From NCBI RefSeq assembly GCF_001597725.1, contig NZ_LUTR01000016.1, forward strand, positions 1 to 64,000: 64,000 nucleotides of DNA, given 5' to 3'. Positions 35,259-43,542 of the stretch are shown in pieces. The translations under genes were made by a program, and so were the position numbers. The notes beneath the pieces were generated by a model, which saw only the letters and a list, made by a program, of their open reading frames with translations, searched no databases and was not told the origin of the DNA. This DNA is from Neptuniibacter marinus (GTDB lineage Bacteria; Pseudomonadota; Gammaproteobacteria; Pseudomonadales; Balneatricaceae). Numbering within the stretch: the stretch's first letter is position 1; every line of letters starts with the position of its first letter.

Positions 35259-35843
35259 TCAGCTATAAAGCCATGATTTTAATAGACGCGTTACTCTGGG
35301 CATAACGACATAGGTCATCAACAAAACTTGGGCTACGACAATTGTTAATGTTTTAAACCAAAAAGACATTGGCTCTAAAATGGGAGCAAACGCTAAGTTG
35401 ATTGCGACAACAAGAACATAAACGACAATGATTAATATCAGCGCCATTTTGTGAGGGGAAGGGTGCTTTTGGGTGGGGAGTTCAGGTAGATCAAACCAAA
35501 ACTCAAGTCCTGTTCCTCGTTTTGTTACCGCTTCCCCTTCAACTAAACTTTCAAGTTTAGCTAACCATTCGCTTCTTGTTTCAGATTGTTCCCAATGCTG
35601 ACAATTAGCATAATTATCAAAGCGATAGATAATGACGTATTCATGGTTAGTTGCTTTGCTCGGTCGTAAAACATTTGTTCCCAGATGACCGGGGTAACTA
35701 GATGCAGCATTGATCACACCTGAAACCCAGTTTTCATACTCGGCCTCAGAACCTAACTTTACTTTACGTGAGATGCTGACCGTAATGGGACCTTCATCTC
35801 CCGGTTGGCAAACCGTAGGTTTAGTATTTTCTGCTGAATTCAT
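35259..35843 (-). CDS. ABM-domain protein with C-terminal membrane hairpin
   Basis: The 194-residue protein has an antibiotic-biosynthesis-monooxygenase (ABM) domain at about residues 18-120 (ISRKVKLGSEAEYENWVSGV, then YPGHLGTNVLRPS and EYVIIYRFDNYANCQHWEQS). After a proline-rich linker come two membrane segments (ALILIIVVYVLVVAINLAF and LTIVVAQVLLMTYVVMP). It sits between dmpH and dmpI, where classical dmp operons have no gene. Similar ABM-TM proteins exist elsewhere as conserved hypotheticals. A role in handling reactive quinone or semialdehyde intermediates at the membrane is only a guess. Confidence 0.8.
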   Translation of the reverse strand: MNSAENTKPTVCQPGDEGPITVSISRKVKLGSEAEYENWVSGVINAASSYPGHLGTNVLRPSKATNHEYVIIYRFDNYANCQHWEQSETRSEWLAKLESLVEGEAVTKRGTGLEFWFDLPELPTQKHPSPHKMALILIIVVYVLVVAINLAFAPILEPMSFWFKTLTIVVAQVLLMTYVVMPRVTRLLKSWLYS

Positions 35844-35867
35844 CTAGTTACCCCTTTTAAGTATTAA

Positions 35868-36659
35868 CTATACGAACTTACCACTAACAGTACCTAAGTC
35901 TTGATAGCGCACTGTAAAGCTATCGCCTTTATTAACTTGGACGGCCGCGGTAATTGCTCCGATCATAATAAAGGTTCCGGCAGGGATTTCTTCCCCTCGT
36001 TCACCTAACATATTAGCCAGCATTGCAACGGAGGATGCTGGGTGTCCTAGTACGGCCGCACCGGCACCTACTTGAACCACTTCACCGTTGATCTCCATTA
36101 CCACACCAATATTTTTCAGATCTAAGTCTTCTGCTTTTGCCATAGTGCCACCGGCGACAAAACGGCTTGATGAGGAGTTGTCAGCAATAACGCTTTTAAG
36201 ATCAAATTTAAAATCCTTGTAGCGTGAATCAATGACTTCCACTGCCGGCATAACAAAATCAGTTGCGCGTAGAACATCCGCAATATGTACACCTGGGCCC
36301 TTTAGGGGGGCTTTAGTAACAAAGGCTAGCTCGGCTTCTATTTTGGGATGAATCAGTTCATCAATTTTGATCTCACCGCCATCAGGAACAGAAAAATAAT
36401 CGGCAAGGAAACCATAGCAAGGGTGTTCAACGCCCATTTGAGCCATTTTAGCCCATGAGGTTAACCCCATTTTCATGCCAACAATTTTAGTGCCGCGGGC
36501 CTCTTTACGGCGACGCATCTCCCATTGAATATCGAAGGCATCTTCGTAGGTCATATCAGGAAAATCATCTGTGATTTTAGTGATTTCGTATGCTTTTAAC
36601 TCGGCGTTTTCACAATGCTCGGCTAGTTGTTCAATTTGTGCTTTTGTTAGATTACCCAT
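35868..36659 (-). CDS. dmpH: 2-oxo-3-hexenedioate decarboxylase
   Basis: The 263-residue protein belongs to the hydratase/decarboxylase fold shared with dmpE. It has AYEITKITDDFPDMTYEDAF, GMKMGLTSWAKMAQMGVEHP, the metal-ligand region IHPKIEAELAFVTK, and ADNSSSSRFVAGG. It decarboxylates 2-oxo-3-hexenedioate to 2-hydroxypenta-2,4-dienoate, working in complex with the dmpE hydratase. Start and stop abut dmpG: the ATG of dmpH overlaps the dmpG stop region at 36659, showing tight coupling. Confidence 0.92.
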   Translation of the reverse strand: MGNLTKAQIEQLAEHCENAELKAYEITKITDDFPDMTYEDAFDIQWEMRRRKEARGTKIVGMKMGLTSWAKMAQMGVEHPCYGFLADYFSVPDGGEIKIDELIHPKIEAELAFVTKAPLKGPGVHIADVLRATDFVMPAVEVIDSRYKDFKFDLKSVIADNSSSSRFVAGGTMAKAEDLDLKNIGVVMEINGEVVQVGAGAAVLGHPASSVAMLANMLGERGEEIPAGTFIMIGAITAAVQVNKGDSFTVRYQDLGTVSGKFV

Positions 36660-37687
36660 TAGATTAATCCTTTTTCTTTAGCCATTGTTAGAGCTAAATC
36701 TTCAATCATATCTTCTTGACCACCCACAGTACCGCGACGACCAAGTTCTACTAAAATATCCCGTGCTTGGATACCATATTTGGCTTCTGCACGCTGAGCA
36801 AAGAGAAGGAATGAGCTATAAACGCCCGCATAACCTAGGGTTAATGCATCACGGTCAACACGTATAGGTTGATCCATTAGAGGGACGACTAAATCTTCCG
36901 CAACATCCATAATCTTATAGAGATCTACACCATGATTAGCGTGCATACGATCAAGCACAGCGACAAACACTTCGAGTGGTGTATTGCCAGCGCCGGCGCC
37001 TAAACCGGCTACAGATCCATCTATGCGGTTTGCACCTGCATCAACTGCAGCTAATGAGTTAGCAATGGCCATCCCCATATTGTGATGACCGTGGAAGCCT
37101 AGTTCTGTATTAGGATTTAATTCAGAGCGTAGTAGGCCGATTTTTTCGGATACTTCATCAGGAAGCATGTAACCCGCTGAATCGGTGCAATAGATACAGT
37201 TAGCACCGTAGCTTTCCATCAATTTTGCTTGTTCTAGTATTTTCTCTGCAGACACCATATGCGCCATCATAAGAAAGCCCACAGTATCCATATCCATTTT
37301 AGCGGCCATACCTATATGCTGCTCGGATACGTCTGCTTCGGTACAGTGAGTCGCTACACGTATTGTGTTGACGCCACAGTCACGGGCCATTTTAAGATGA
37401 TCGACGGTACCAATGCCTGGCAGTAATAATGCAGACACTTTTGCGTTTTTAATTTTTGGAATGACAGCGTTTAGGTACTCTTCGTCAGTATGGGCTGGAA
37501 ACCCATAATTCAAGGATGAGCCCCCTAAACCATCACCATGTGTCACCTCGATTAGGGGGATACCGGCATCATCTAAGCCGGTTGAAATAGCAACCATCTG
37601 TTCTAATGAAAGTTGATGACGTTTAGCATGCATCCCATCACGTAGACTCATATCGTGAAGTGTTACTTTTTTACCTGTTAAGTCCAT
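36659..37687 (-). CDS. dmpG: 4-hydroxy-2-oxovalerate aldolase
   Basis: The protein of 342 residues has the DRE-TIM metallolyase marks of Dmp[21 protein letters not shown] at the start, [17 protein letters not shown], and the metal-binding [20 protein letters not shown]. It splits 4-hydroxy-2-oxovalerate into pyruvate and acetaldehyde and channels the aldehyde to DmpF. A longer frame exists to 37741, but the ATG at 37687 follows the dmpF stop by four bases, has GAGG upstream, and fits the family length of about 345. Confidence 0.94.
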   Translation of the reverse strand: MDLTGKKVTLHDMSLRDGMHAKRHQLSLEQMVAISTGLDDAGIPLIEVTHGDGLGGSSLNYGFPAHTDEEYLNAVIPKIKNAKVSALLLPGIGTVDHLKMARDCGVNTIRVATHCTEADVSEQHIGMAAKMDMDTVGFLMMAHMVSAEKILEQAKLMESYGANCIYCTDSAGYMLPDEVSEKIGLLRSELNPNTELGFHGHHNMGMAIANSLAAVDAGANRIDGSVAGLGAGAGNTPLEVFVAVLDRMHANHGVDLYKIMDVAEDLVVPLMDQPIRVDRDALTLGYAGVYSSFLLFAQRAEAKYGIQARDILVELGRRGTVGGQEDMIEDLALTMAKEKGLI

Positions 37688-37691
37688 TGTT

Positions 37692-38603
37692 TTAGCCTCG
37701 TTCTGGTAGCGTGATTGTTCCGTTATAGGCTTCTTCAGCAAACATCTCTGCTGTGCGAAGTCCTGCGGCAGTCATAATGTCCAAGTTACCTGCATATTTG
37801 GGTAGGAAATCACCTAGCCCTTCAACTTCCATAAAGACAGATACTTTATTGCCATCAAAAATAGGGCCGTTTACTAATTTATAGCCCGGCACATATTTTT
37901 GAACCTCTTTGACCATGTTGTGAACGGATGCTGTGATTGCTGCTTGATCGGGCTTTTCTTTCGTTAAGCAATGCACTGTATCGCGCATCATCAAAGGGGG
38001 CTCCGCTGGATTGACTATGATGATTGCTTTGCCTCTATCCGCACCACCTACGGCCTCAACTGCACCGGCAGTGGTGCGGGTAAACTCATCAATATTCTGA
38101 CGGGTGCCTGGGCCAATAGAACGGGAGGAAACGGTCGCAACAATTTCGCCATATTCCACGTCTTGCACTTGTGAAACCGCGGCCACCATCGGTATGGTTG
38201 CTTGTCCACCACAAGTCACCATATTGACGTTCATCTCTAATTGAGAGGCGTGTTTCTTTAAATTTACCGGCGGGACGCAGAATGGGCCGATAGCTGCTGG
38301 CGTTAGATCCACCATAATCACGCCAAGCTCATTTAATTTCCGGCTGTTTTCTGCGTGTACGTAAGCAGACGTTGCATCAAAGGCGACACGAATATCGTCT
38401 TTTATTACTTGATCCAACATACCGTCGATACCTGTGCTAGAGATTTTCATGCCCATCTCTTTTGCACGCTTAAGACCTTCTGATTCAGGGTCTATACCCA
38501 CCATCCATACAGGTTCAACCCACTCAGAACGCTGCATTTTCATCAGTAAATCGGTACCAATGTTACCCGGACCGATAATGACTGCTTTTAGTTTCTTGCT
38601 CAT
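37692..38603 (-). CDS. dmpF: Acetaldehyde dehydrogenase (acylating)
   Basis: The 303-residue protein has the NAD-binding start [40 protein letters not shown] and the catalytic cysteine in [16 protein letters not shown]. It converts acetaldehyde and CoA to acetyl-CoA with NAD, in complex with the DmpG aldolase. Length fits DmpF (about 312). It lies 30 bp after dmpE and 4 bp before dmpG in the meta-cleavage operon. Confidence 0.95.
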   Translation of the reverse strand: MSKKLKAVIIGPGNIGTDLLMKMQRSEWVEPVWMVGIDPESEGLKRAKEMGMKISSTGIDGMLDQVIKDDIRVAFDATSAYVHAENSRKLNELGVIMVDLTPAAIGPFCVPPVNLKKHASQLEMNVNMVTCGGQATIPMVAAVSQVQDVEYGEIVATVSSRSIGPGTRQNIDEFTRTTAGAVEAVGGADRGKAIIIVNPAEPPLMMRDTVHCLTKEKPDQAAITASVHNMVKEVQKYVPGYKLVNGPIFDGNKVSVFMEVEGLGDFLPKYAGNLDIMTAAGLRTAEMFAEEAYNGTITLPERG

Positions 38604-38633
38604 ATTTATATCCTCAAAGTCAGTGTGGTCGAG

Positions 38634-39419
38634 TTAGGTGAAACGAACAGATGCAGATCCAATACCGCCAATACTGACTGTCATGAAGTCGCCTGCTTGA
38701 ACGGGTTCAAGTGGTACTAATGAGCCGGAGAGTATGACTTCTCCTGCTTTGAGTGATATACCGAATTCACCTAAGGTATTGGCCAGCCAAGTCACGCAAT
38801 TAACGGGGCTTCCTAGTGCTGCAGCGCCCGCTCCGGTGGAGATAACCTTGCCGTTTTTTTCAACTACCATGCCGCAAGTTGCTAGATCTACTTCACTTGG
38901 TTTTACTGCACGGTCGCCCAACACAAAAAGGCCGCAAGATGCATTGTCAGCGACAGTGTCTTCGATTTTTATTTTCCAATCTTCAATGCGTGAATCGACA
39001 ATCTCAAAGCAGGGCATTACATAATCGGTTGCCGCTAATACATCTGCATTTGTGATGCCTGGGCCAACAAGATCTTTTTTAAGAATAAAAGCAATTTCAC
39101 CTTCTGCTTTGGGTTGAATCAAGCGTTCGGAGATAGGCATCTCCTCTCCTTGGCTAAACGCCATATCATCAGTTAAATAGCCAAAGTCTGGTTGGTGTAC
39201 ATTCAGCATGTTTTGAACAGCTTTTGAGGTCACACCAATTTTTTTGCCGATAATTTTAGCGCCGGCTTGTACTCGACGGTCCACCATACGTAACGAAATA
39301 TGATAAGCATCTTCAATGGTTATATCGTCAAAGCGTTCAGTAAATGGCTTTAATGTTTTGTGTTCGGTGAGCGCCTCATAGAGTTCATCACCGCATTTCT
39401 CTATCTGTTTTGGGTTCAT
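38634..39419 (-). CDS. dmpE: 2-oxopent-4-enoate hydratase
   Basis: The 261-residue protein is paralogous to dmpH and shows KIIGKKIGVTSKAVQNMLNV, the ligand region LIQPKAEGEIAFILKKDL, VDSRIEDWKIKIEDTVADNA and GDFMTVSIGGIGSASVRF. It hydrates 2-hydroxypenta-2,4-dienoate to 4-hydroxy-2-oxovalerate. The frame extends to 39446 inside dmpD; the ATG at 39419 (MNPKQIEKCGDELYEAL), one base after the dmpD stop, fits the family. Confidence 0.93.
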   Translation of the reverse strand: MNPKQIEKCGDELYEALTEHKTLKPFTERFDDITIEDAYHISLRMVDRRVQAGAKIIGKKIGVTSKAVQNMLNVHQPDFGYLTDDMAFSQGEEMPISERLIQPKAEGEIAFILKKDLVGPGITNADVLAATDYVMPCFEIVDSRIEDWKIKIEDTVADNASCGLFVLGDRAVKPSEVDLATCGMVVEKNGKVISTGAGAAALGSPVNCVTWLANTLGEFGISLKAGEVILSGSLVPLEPVQAGDFMTVSIGGIGSASVRFT

Positions 39420-39420
39420 T

Positions 39421-40281
39421 TTATTTCTCGTATGCAAGTTGATCACCTTCTTTTAAAAAGGTGGCAATTAACTGATTAAACCGCTCTTCGTGTTCAATTT
39501 GAGTCCAATGACCGCATTCACCAAAAATATGAAGTTGAGATCGACTGATCCAGCGGTTTAATGTGAAGCTATTTTCAAGCGGAATGACTTGATCATCCCG
39601 GCCATGGATAATGAGAGTTTCATGCCTGAGTGCACGAATCTGTTGTTCTTCACTCGTCATGGCATCGATCCAACGCTGCCTAGGGGCTGGAAACATTGCA
39701 GAATATGATCTCTGTACACCTTCACGTATGCTTGCTTGATAACGAAGCTCTGCGAGCTCATCGGTAACAAGGTTTCGGTCAAAGGCAAAGATATCTAACA
39801 TTTTTTTCATTGATTCTAGTGAGGGCTGATAACCCCAAACCTGATCCAGTCCTTGGGTTAAAGTGAAGGGAACACCGACACTTCCCATCAAGACTAGGCG
39901 ACGTATGCGGTTGGGGTTTTTAATGGCTATAGCCAGTGCAAGCGCCCCCCCAAATGAGTTGCCTATTAAATCGGTTTGATCAATTTCTAAGTAATCTAGA
40001 GTATCGATTAGGTGCTGAACCCATAGGTCCATGGTGTAGTGGTTGTGGGTTGAGCCTTGGGTGTAACCAAAGCCCATTAGGTCTGGTGCGATAACACGCC
40101 GCTCTTTTGCTAGAACTTGAATGCTAAGGCGCCAATTGGCCCACGCTGTTACCCCTGGACCTGAGCCATGAAGTAGTACAACGGGGAAACCTGTCCCCTG
40201 GTCATGTACATTAGTCATAACGCCTTTAATATCGGTGAGTAAACCGATTTCAGGGTTATTGTTTGTAGCGGTTGTATTCAT
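39421..40281 (-). CDS. dmpD: 2-hydroxymuconate semialdehyde hydrolase
   Basis: The 286-residue alpha/beta hydrolase has the oxyanion loop VVLLHGSGPGVTAWANWRLS, the nucleophile elbow GNSFGGALALAIA, the acid region IHGRDDQVIPLENS, and the catalytic histidine in ECGHWTQIEHEERF. It cleaves the ring-fission product 2-hydroxymuconate semialdehyde to formate and 2-hydroxypentadienoate. This branch is needed for ketone-type ring-fission products from methylphenols. It is separated from dmpC by 15 bp. Confidence 0.94.
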   Translation of the reverse strand: MNTTATNNNPEIGLLTDIKGVMTNVHDQGTGFPVVLLHGSGPGVTAWANWRLSIQVLAKERRVIAPDLMGFGYTQGSTHNHYTMDLWVQHLIDTLDYLEIDQTDLIGNSFGGALALAIAIKNPNRIRRLVLMGSVGVPFTLTQGLDQVWGYQPSLESMKKMLDIFAFDRNLVTDELAELRYQASIREGVQRSYSAMFPAPRQRWIDAMTSEEQQIRALRHETLIIHGRDDQVIPLENSFTLNRWISRSQLHIFGECGHWTQIEHEERFNQLIATFLKEGDQLAYEK

Positions 40282-40296
40282 GGCTCAGCTCGTGTC

Positions 40297-41757
40297 TTAG
40301 AATTTAATGCAGATGTTTTTAGTTTCGGTGTAGAACTCAAGGCCATGAACACCCCCTTCACGACCAATACCTGATTCTTTTGCACCACCAAATGCGGTGC
40401 GAAGGTCGCGTAGGAACCAGCTATTAATCCATACCAATCCAACTTCTAGTTGCTCGGCTATACGGGATGCTTTAGCTGAGTTTTCAGTCCATACCGCTGC
40501 AGATAAACCGTAGTTGGTATTGTTTGCTAAATGGACAACCTCATCTTCTGAATCAAAAGGGCGAATATGACAGCAGGGCCCAAATACCTCTTCTTTAATG
40601 AGGCGAGCGTCATCAGGAAGGTCTGTCCAAATAGTAGGTTCTACCCAAGCTCCAGCATTTAGCGCATCGCCCATCTCTGGGACACCACCACCCGTAACGA
40701 CGGTTGCACCTTCTTCTACGGCTAATTTGTAGTAGGAGAGGACTTTATCTTTGTGTTCTTGGCTAACCAGTGGGCCAAAATCTACACTTGGATCTTCAGG
40801 ACGACCCATTTTTAGTTTCTCTACTCCTTCTTTTAAGCGTTGAACAAATTCATCAAACAGAGGACGTTCAACATAAACTCGTTCGGTACCTAGGCAAACT
40901 TGACCGCAGTTCACAAAAGCTGAACGTAGGGTACCTTCAACTGCTTTATCAAGATCACAATCTGCGAAAACAATCCCAGGGTTTTTACCACCACACTCCA
41001 TAGAAATATTACGTAAACCGACAGAGGCAGCACGCATGATTATTTCACCGGTGCGGGTTTCTCCAGTAAATGTAATCGCATCTACATCTTTATGTTCGGT
41101 TAAAAAAGCACCAGCAGAGTCTGGACCAAAACCATGAACCACGTTGTAAACCCCTTCAGGTACACCGCATTCATTCATAACTTCACCAAGCAGTGTGGCG
41201 GTTGCTGGTGTTTCTTCAGAAGGTTTGACCACTACGGTATTGCCGCAAGCTAAGGCCGGGCCTACTTTCCATGTCATTAATAACAACGGAAGGTTCCAAG
41301 GGCTGACAACGGCAATAACACCTTTAGGCGTGCGATGTCCGTAGTTCAGTGCACCTAAGCCATCCGGTGTATCCATGTGGAAAGCTTCAGTCGGATGGTT
41401 TGCAACGGTTTCAGAAAAGGCTTTGAAATTCGCAGCACCCCGGGGAATATCAATGTGGGAAGCAATTTTATGAGGCTTACCTGTATCTAAACATTCAGCT
41501 TCGAGGAACTCATCAAAGCGTTCGTTAATACGGTCGGCAACTTTGTTAAGTAAGGCGGTACGTTGAGCTTGGGTCATTTCCCCCCAAGGTCCTTTCATCG
41601 CAGATTTGGCTGCGCTAACGGCCATGTCAACTTCTTGTAGGCCTGCCTCATGGACAGTACCAATAACACTGTTGTCTACAGGACAGCGGTTCTCGAACGT
41701 TTTACCGCTGCTTGAAGTAACAAATTGACCATTTATAAAATTCTTAAATTCTTTCAT
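40297..41757 (-). CDS. dmpC: 2-hydroxymuconic semialdehyde dehydrogenase
   Basis: The 486-residue aldehyde dehydrogenase shows the NAD site VVSPWNLPLLLMTWKVGPAL, the general base in ISMECGGKNPGIVFA, and the catalytic cysteine in FVNCGQVCLGTERVYVERP. It oxidises 2-hydroxymuconate semialdehyde to 2-hydroxymuconate on the oxidative branch used for phenol. A TTG at 41769 extends the frame by four codons, but the ATG at 41757 (MKEFKNFINGQF) is the family start. Confidence 0.95.
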   Translation of the reverse strand: MKEFKNFINGQFVTSSSGKTFENRCPVDNSVIGTVHEAGLQEVDMAVSAAKSAMKGPWGEMTQAQRTALLNKVADRINERFDEFLEAECLDTGKPHKIASHIDIPRGAANFKAFSETVANHPTEAFHMDTPDGLGALNYGHRTPKGVIAVVSPWNLPLLLMTWKVGPALACGNTVVVKPSEETPATATLLGEVMNECGVPEGVYNVVHGFGPDSAGAFLTEHKDVDAITFTGETRTGEIIMRAASVGLRNISMECGGKNPGIVFADCDLDKAVEGTLRSAFVNCGQVCLGTERVYVERPLFDEFVQRLKEGVEKLKMGRPEDPSVDFGPLVSQEHKDKVLSYYKLAVEEGATVVTGGGVPEMGDALNAGAWVEPTIWTDLPDDARLIKEEVFGPCCHIRPFDSEDEVVHLANNTNYGLSAAVWTENSAKASRIAEQLEVGLVWINSWFLRDLRTAFGGAKESGIGREGGVHGLEFYTETKNICIKF

Positions 41758-41850
41758 TCTTTTTCTCAAGCTAAGTAAAAGGATTCAGTGGTTGATACTG
41801 ATTGAGTAATGGCAGCTTCTAATTGAGACATTAAAAGCTGCACCTTATGC

Positions 41851-42774
41851 TTACGTTAAAACAGTTAGGAATCGCTCATTGAGGACACGATCATGGTAGA
41901 AAATCGCTTTACCTAATTGTTCCTCTTGCCATGTAATCGTGGGGTGATCTGGATAGTGGTAATCACCACCACAAAATACTTCAGTGCGATTTCCGCTAGG
42001 ATCAAAGAAATAGATGGTTTTGCCGTGCGTTAGGCCATGCCGTGTCGGTCCAATATCGATAGATACATCTCGCATTGAGATGAGATCCGCTGCACGTAAA
42101 ACATCATCCCAAGTTTCTAGCAGGAAGGAGGCATGGTGGAATTTACCCAGTTCTGGGCATTCAATAAATGCGACGTCATGGGCTTTAGAGCTGCAGGTTA
42201 AGAAGCTGGCTATTCTTGTTCCATCGGCGGTTAGTACTTGTTCAGCAAGATCAAAGCCCAGAATATCAGTGAAGATCTCTGTGCTTCCGTCTATATTGGG
42301 TCCATAAAGGAGGGCATGATCAAAACGTACCGCCTTCATGCCTTTTAGACCTTCAGGCCAGGCTTCTGGGTTTACAGGATTAATACCCCATTTACCGGTT
42401 TGCTCTTTGCTTGCGTATAGCTCAAATGTGTGACCTGTCGGGGTATCAAACTGCACGCGACGACCACAGTCTTTTAGGTCTCCTGCCGGAATATCTTCAA
42501 CATTACAGCCATACTTAATAAGCTCTGATCGTAGGCTATCGACGGTGGCTTCGTCGATACATTTAAAGGCAAAGAAGTCTAAACCGGGCTCATCTGCTTC
42601 ACGTAGGACAACTGAAAATTTATCTATTTCAGACCAGGCTTTTAAATAGACGCGCCCCTGATCATCGCGATCCATCTCTATAAGACCTACCAGATCTCGG
42701 TAATGGGTAAGTGCCTCTTCCATATCGAGTACGCGTATTTGAACATGCCCTGGACGCATAACACCTTTTTTCAT
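41851..42774 (-). CDS. dmpB: Catechol 2,3-dioxygenase
   Basis: The 307-residue protein equals the length of DmpB/XylE. The iron ligands lie in FDHALLYGP (His), [13 protein letters not shown] (His) and [16 protein letters not shown] (Glu), and the N-terminal [20 protein letters not shown] is close to pseudomonad enzymes. It opens catechol at the 2,3 bond to 2-hydroxymuconate semialdehyde with oxygen and ferrous iron. The dmpQ ferredoxin upstream reactivates the enzyme by reducing oxidised iron. Confidence 0.97.
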   Translation of the reverse strand: MKKGVMRPGHVQIRVLDMEEALTHYRDLVGLIEMDRDDQGRVYLKAWSEIDKFSVVLREADEPGLDFFAFKCIDEATVDSLRSELIKYGCNVEDIPAGDLKDCGRRVQFDTPTGHTFELYASKEQTGKWGINPVNPEAWPEGLKGMKAVRFDHALLYGPNIDGSTEIFTDILGFDLAEQVLTADGTRIASFLTCSSKAHDVAFIECPELGKFHHASFLLETWDDVLRAADLISMRDVSIDIGPTRHGLTHGKTIYFFDPSGNRTEVFCGGDYHYPDHPTITWQEEQLGKAIFYHDRVLNERFLTVLT

Positions 42775-42797
42775 GAAACTATCCTCAATTATTATTT

Positions 42798-43118
42798 TTA
42801 AACGATTATTTGTTTCGGATCGGGTGAGTGAATAACCTCTATCTCAAGATCGCTGGTTGGAAAAATACGACAGGCAAGGACAAATCCATCCTGTAACTCT
42901 TTATCCGTTATATGCGCTTTGCTCATTTTTTTACTTGAGAAAGAGCCATTCACAACTCTTATTTTGCAGACCCCGCAGCCTCCGCCACGGCAGCCCACAT
43001 TGATACAGTGTGAATTAATTGTTTCCATACCAATCAATAAGCTGATCTCGCTAGGGCATAGAAACTCTTGCCCTTGGTTAATTACCTGAATCTTATGTTT
43101 AGTTATTGTTTGACTCAT
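42798..43118 (-). CDS. dmpQ: Chloroplast-type 2Fe-2S ferredoxin (DmpQ/XylT-like)
   Basis: The 106-residue protein has the plant-type cluster motif [17 protein letters not shown] (C-x4-C-x2-C) and the fourth cysteine in [14 protein letters not shown]. DmpQ/XylT proteins keep catechol 2,3-dioxygenase active by reducing its ferric iron. It is the first gene of the lower-pathway operon, 56 bp downstream of a sigma-54 promoter and 23 bp before dmpB. Confidence 0.92.
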   Translation of the reverse strand: MSQTITKHKIQVINQGQEFLCPSEISLLIGMETINSHCINVGCRGGGCGVCKIRVVNGSFSSKKMSKAHITDKELQDGFVLACRIFPTSDLEIEVIHSPDPKQIIV

Positions 43119-43173
43119 GTATCAGTCTCTAACTACTACTGCATTACAGTTTCATACGTGCAAACACTACCAA

Positions 43174-43188
43174 GCAATCGATATGCCA
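43174..43188 (-). promoter_or_regulatory. Sigma-54 promoter of the dmpQBCDEFGHI operon
   Basis: On the minus strand: TGGCATATCGATTGC, i.e. TGGCAT, five bases, TTGC, matching the -24/-12 consensus with one change. Transcription would start near 43162, about 44 bp before the dmpQ ATG. Confidence 0.85.
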
Positions 43189-43308
43189 TTGTGGATATTT
43201 TTTTGATTCTTTTATTTTAAAATTATGAAAAATAAGGAAAAATTTGTTAATTTTTTATAAAGGCTCTGATCAAAAAGGTGTACTTGGGTAAGGGCTAAGA
43301 TTATCAAA

Positions 43309-43353
43309 TGATTAAATGATGACTCGGTGTGTGACGAGTTGATTAAATGGAAC
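43309..43353 (-). promoter_or_regulatory. Tandem activator sites upstream of dmpQ promoter
   Basis: Two related sequences, TGATTAAATGATGAC (43309-43323) and TTGATTAAATGGAAC (43339-43353), are repeated with a 30-bp period and lie about 120-165 bp upstream of the -24 element. They resemble XylR/DmpR upstream activating sequences (TTGATYAATTGNTCAA) and match the pair upstream of dmpK. Confidence 0.6.
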
Positions 43354-43542
43354 TGTAGATTTAATGACCGCGGAAATTACTGCAGATATGCCGGTTTATT
43401 ACTTTTTAGAGGTTAGCGCTAACGCTATAGTTCATAATCACACAAGCGTCGGATAGGGGCTCAGTCGAACCCGTTATATAGGCCTATATTAGGGATGATG
43501 GGTTCTGGACGGAGAGACGTTTGTCTAAAGCTGATTTTGCTA

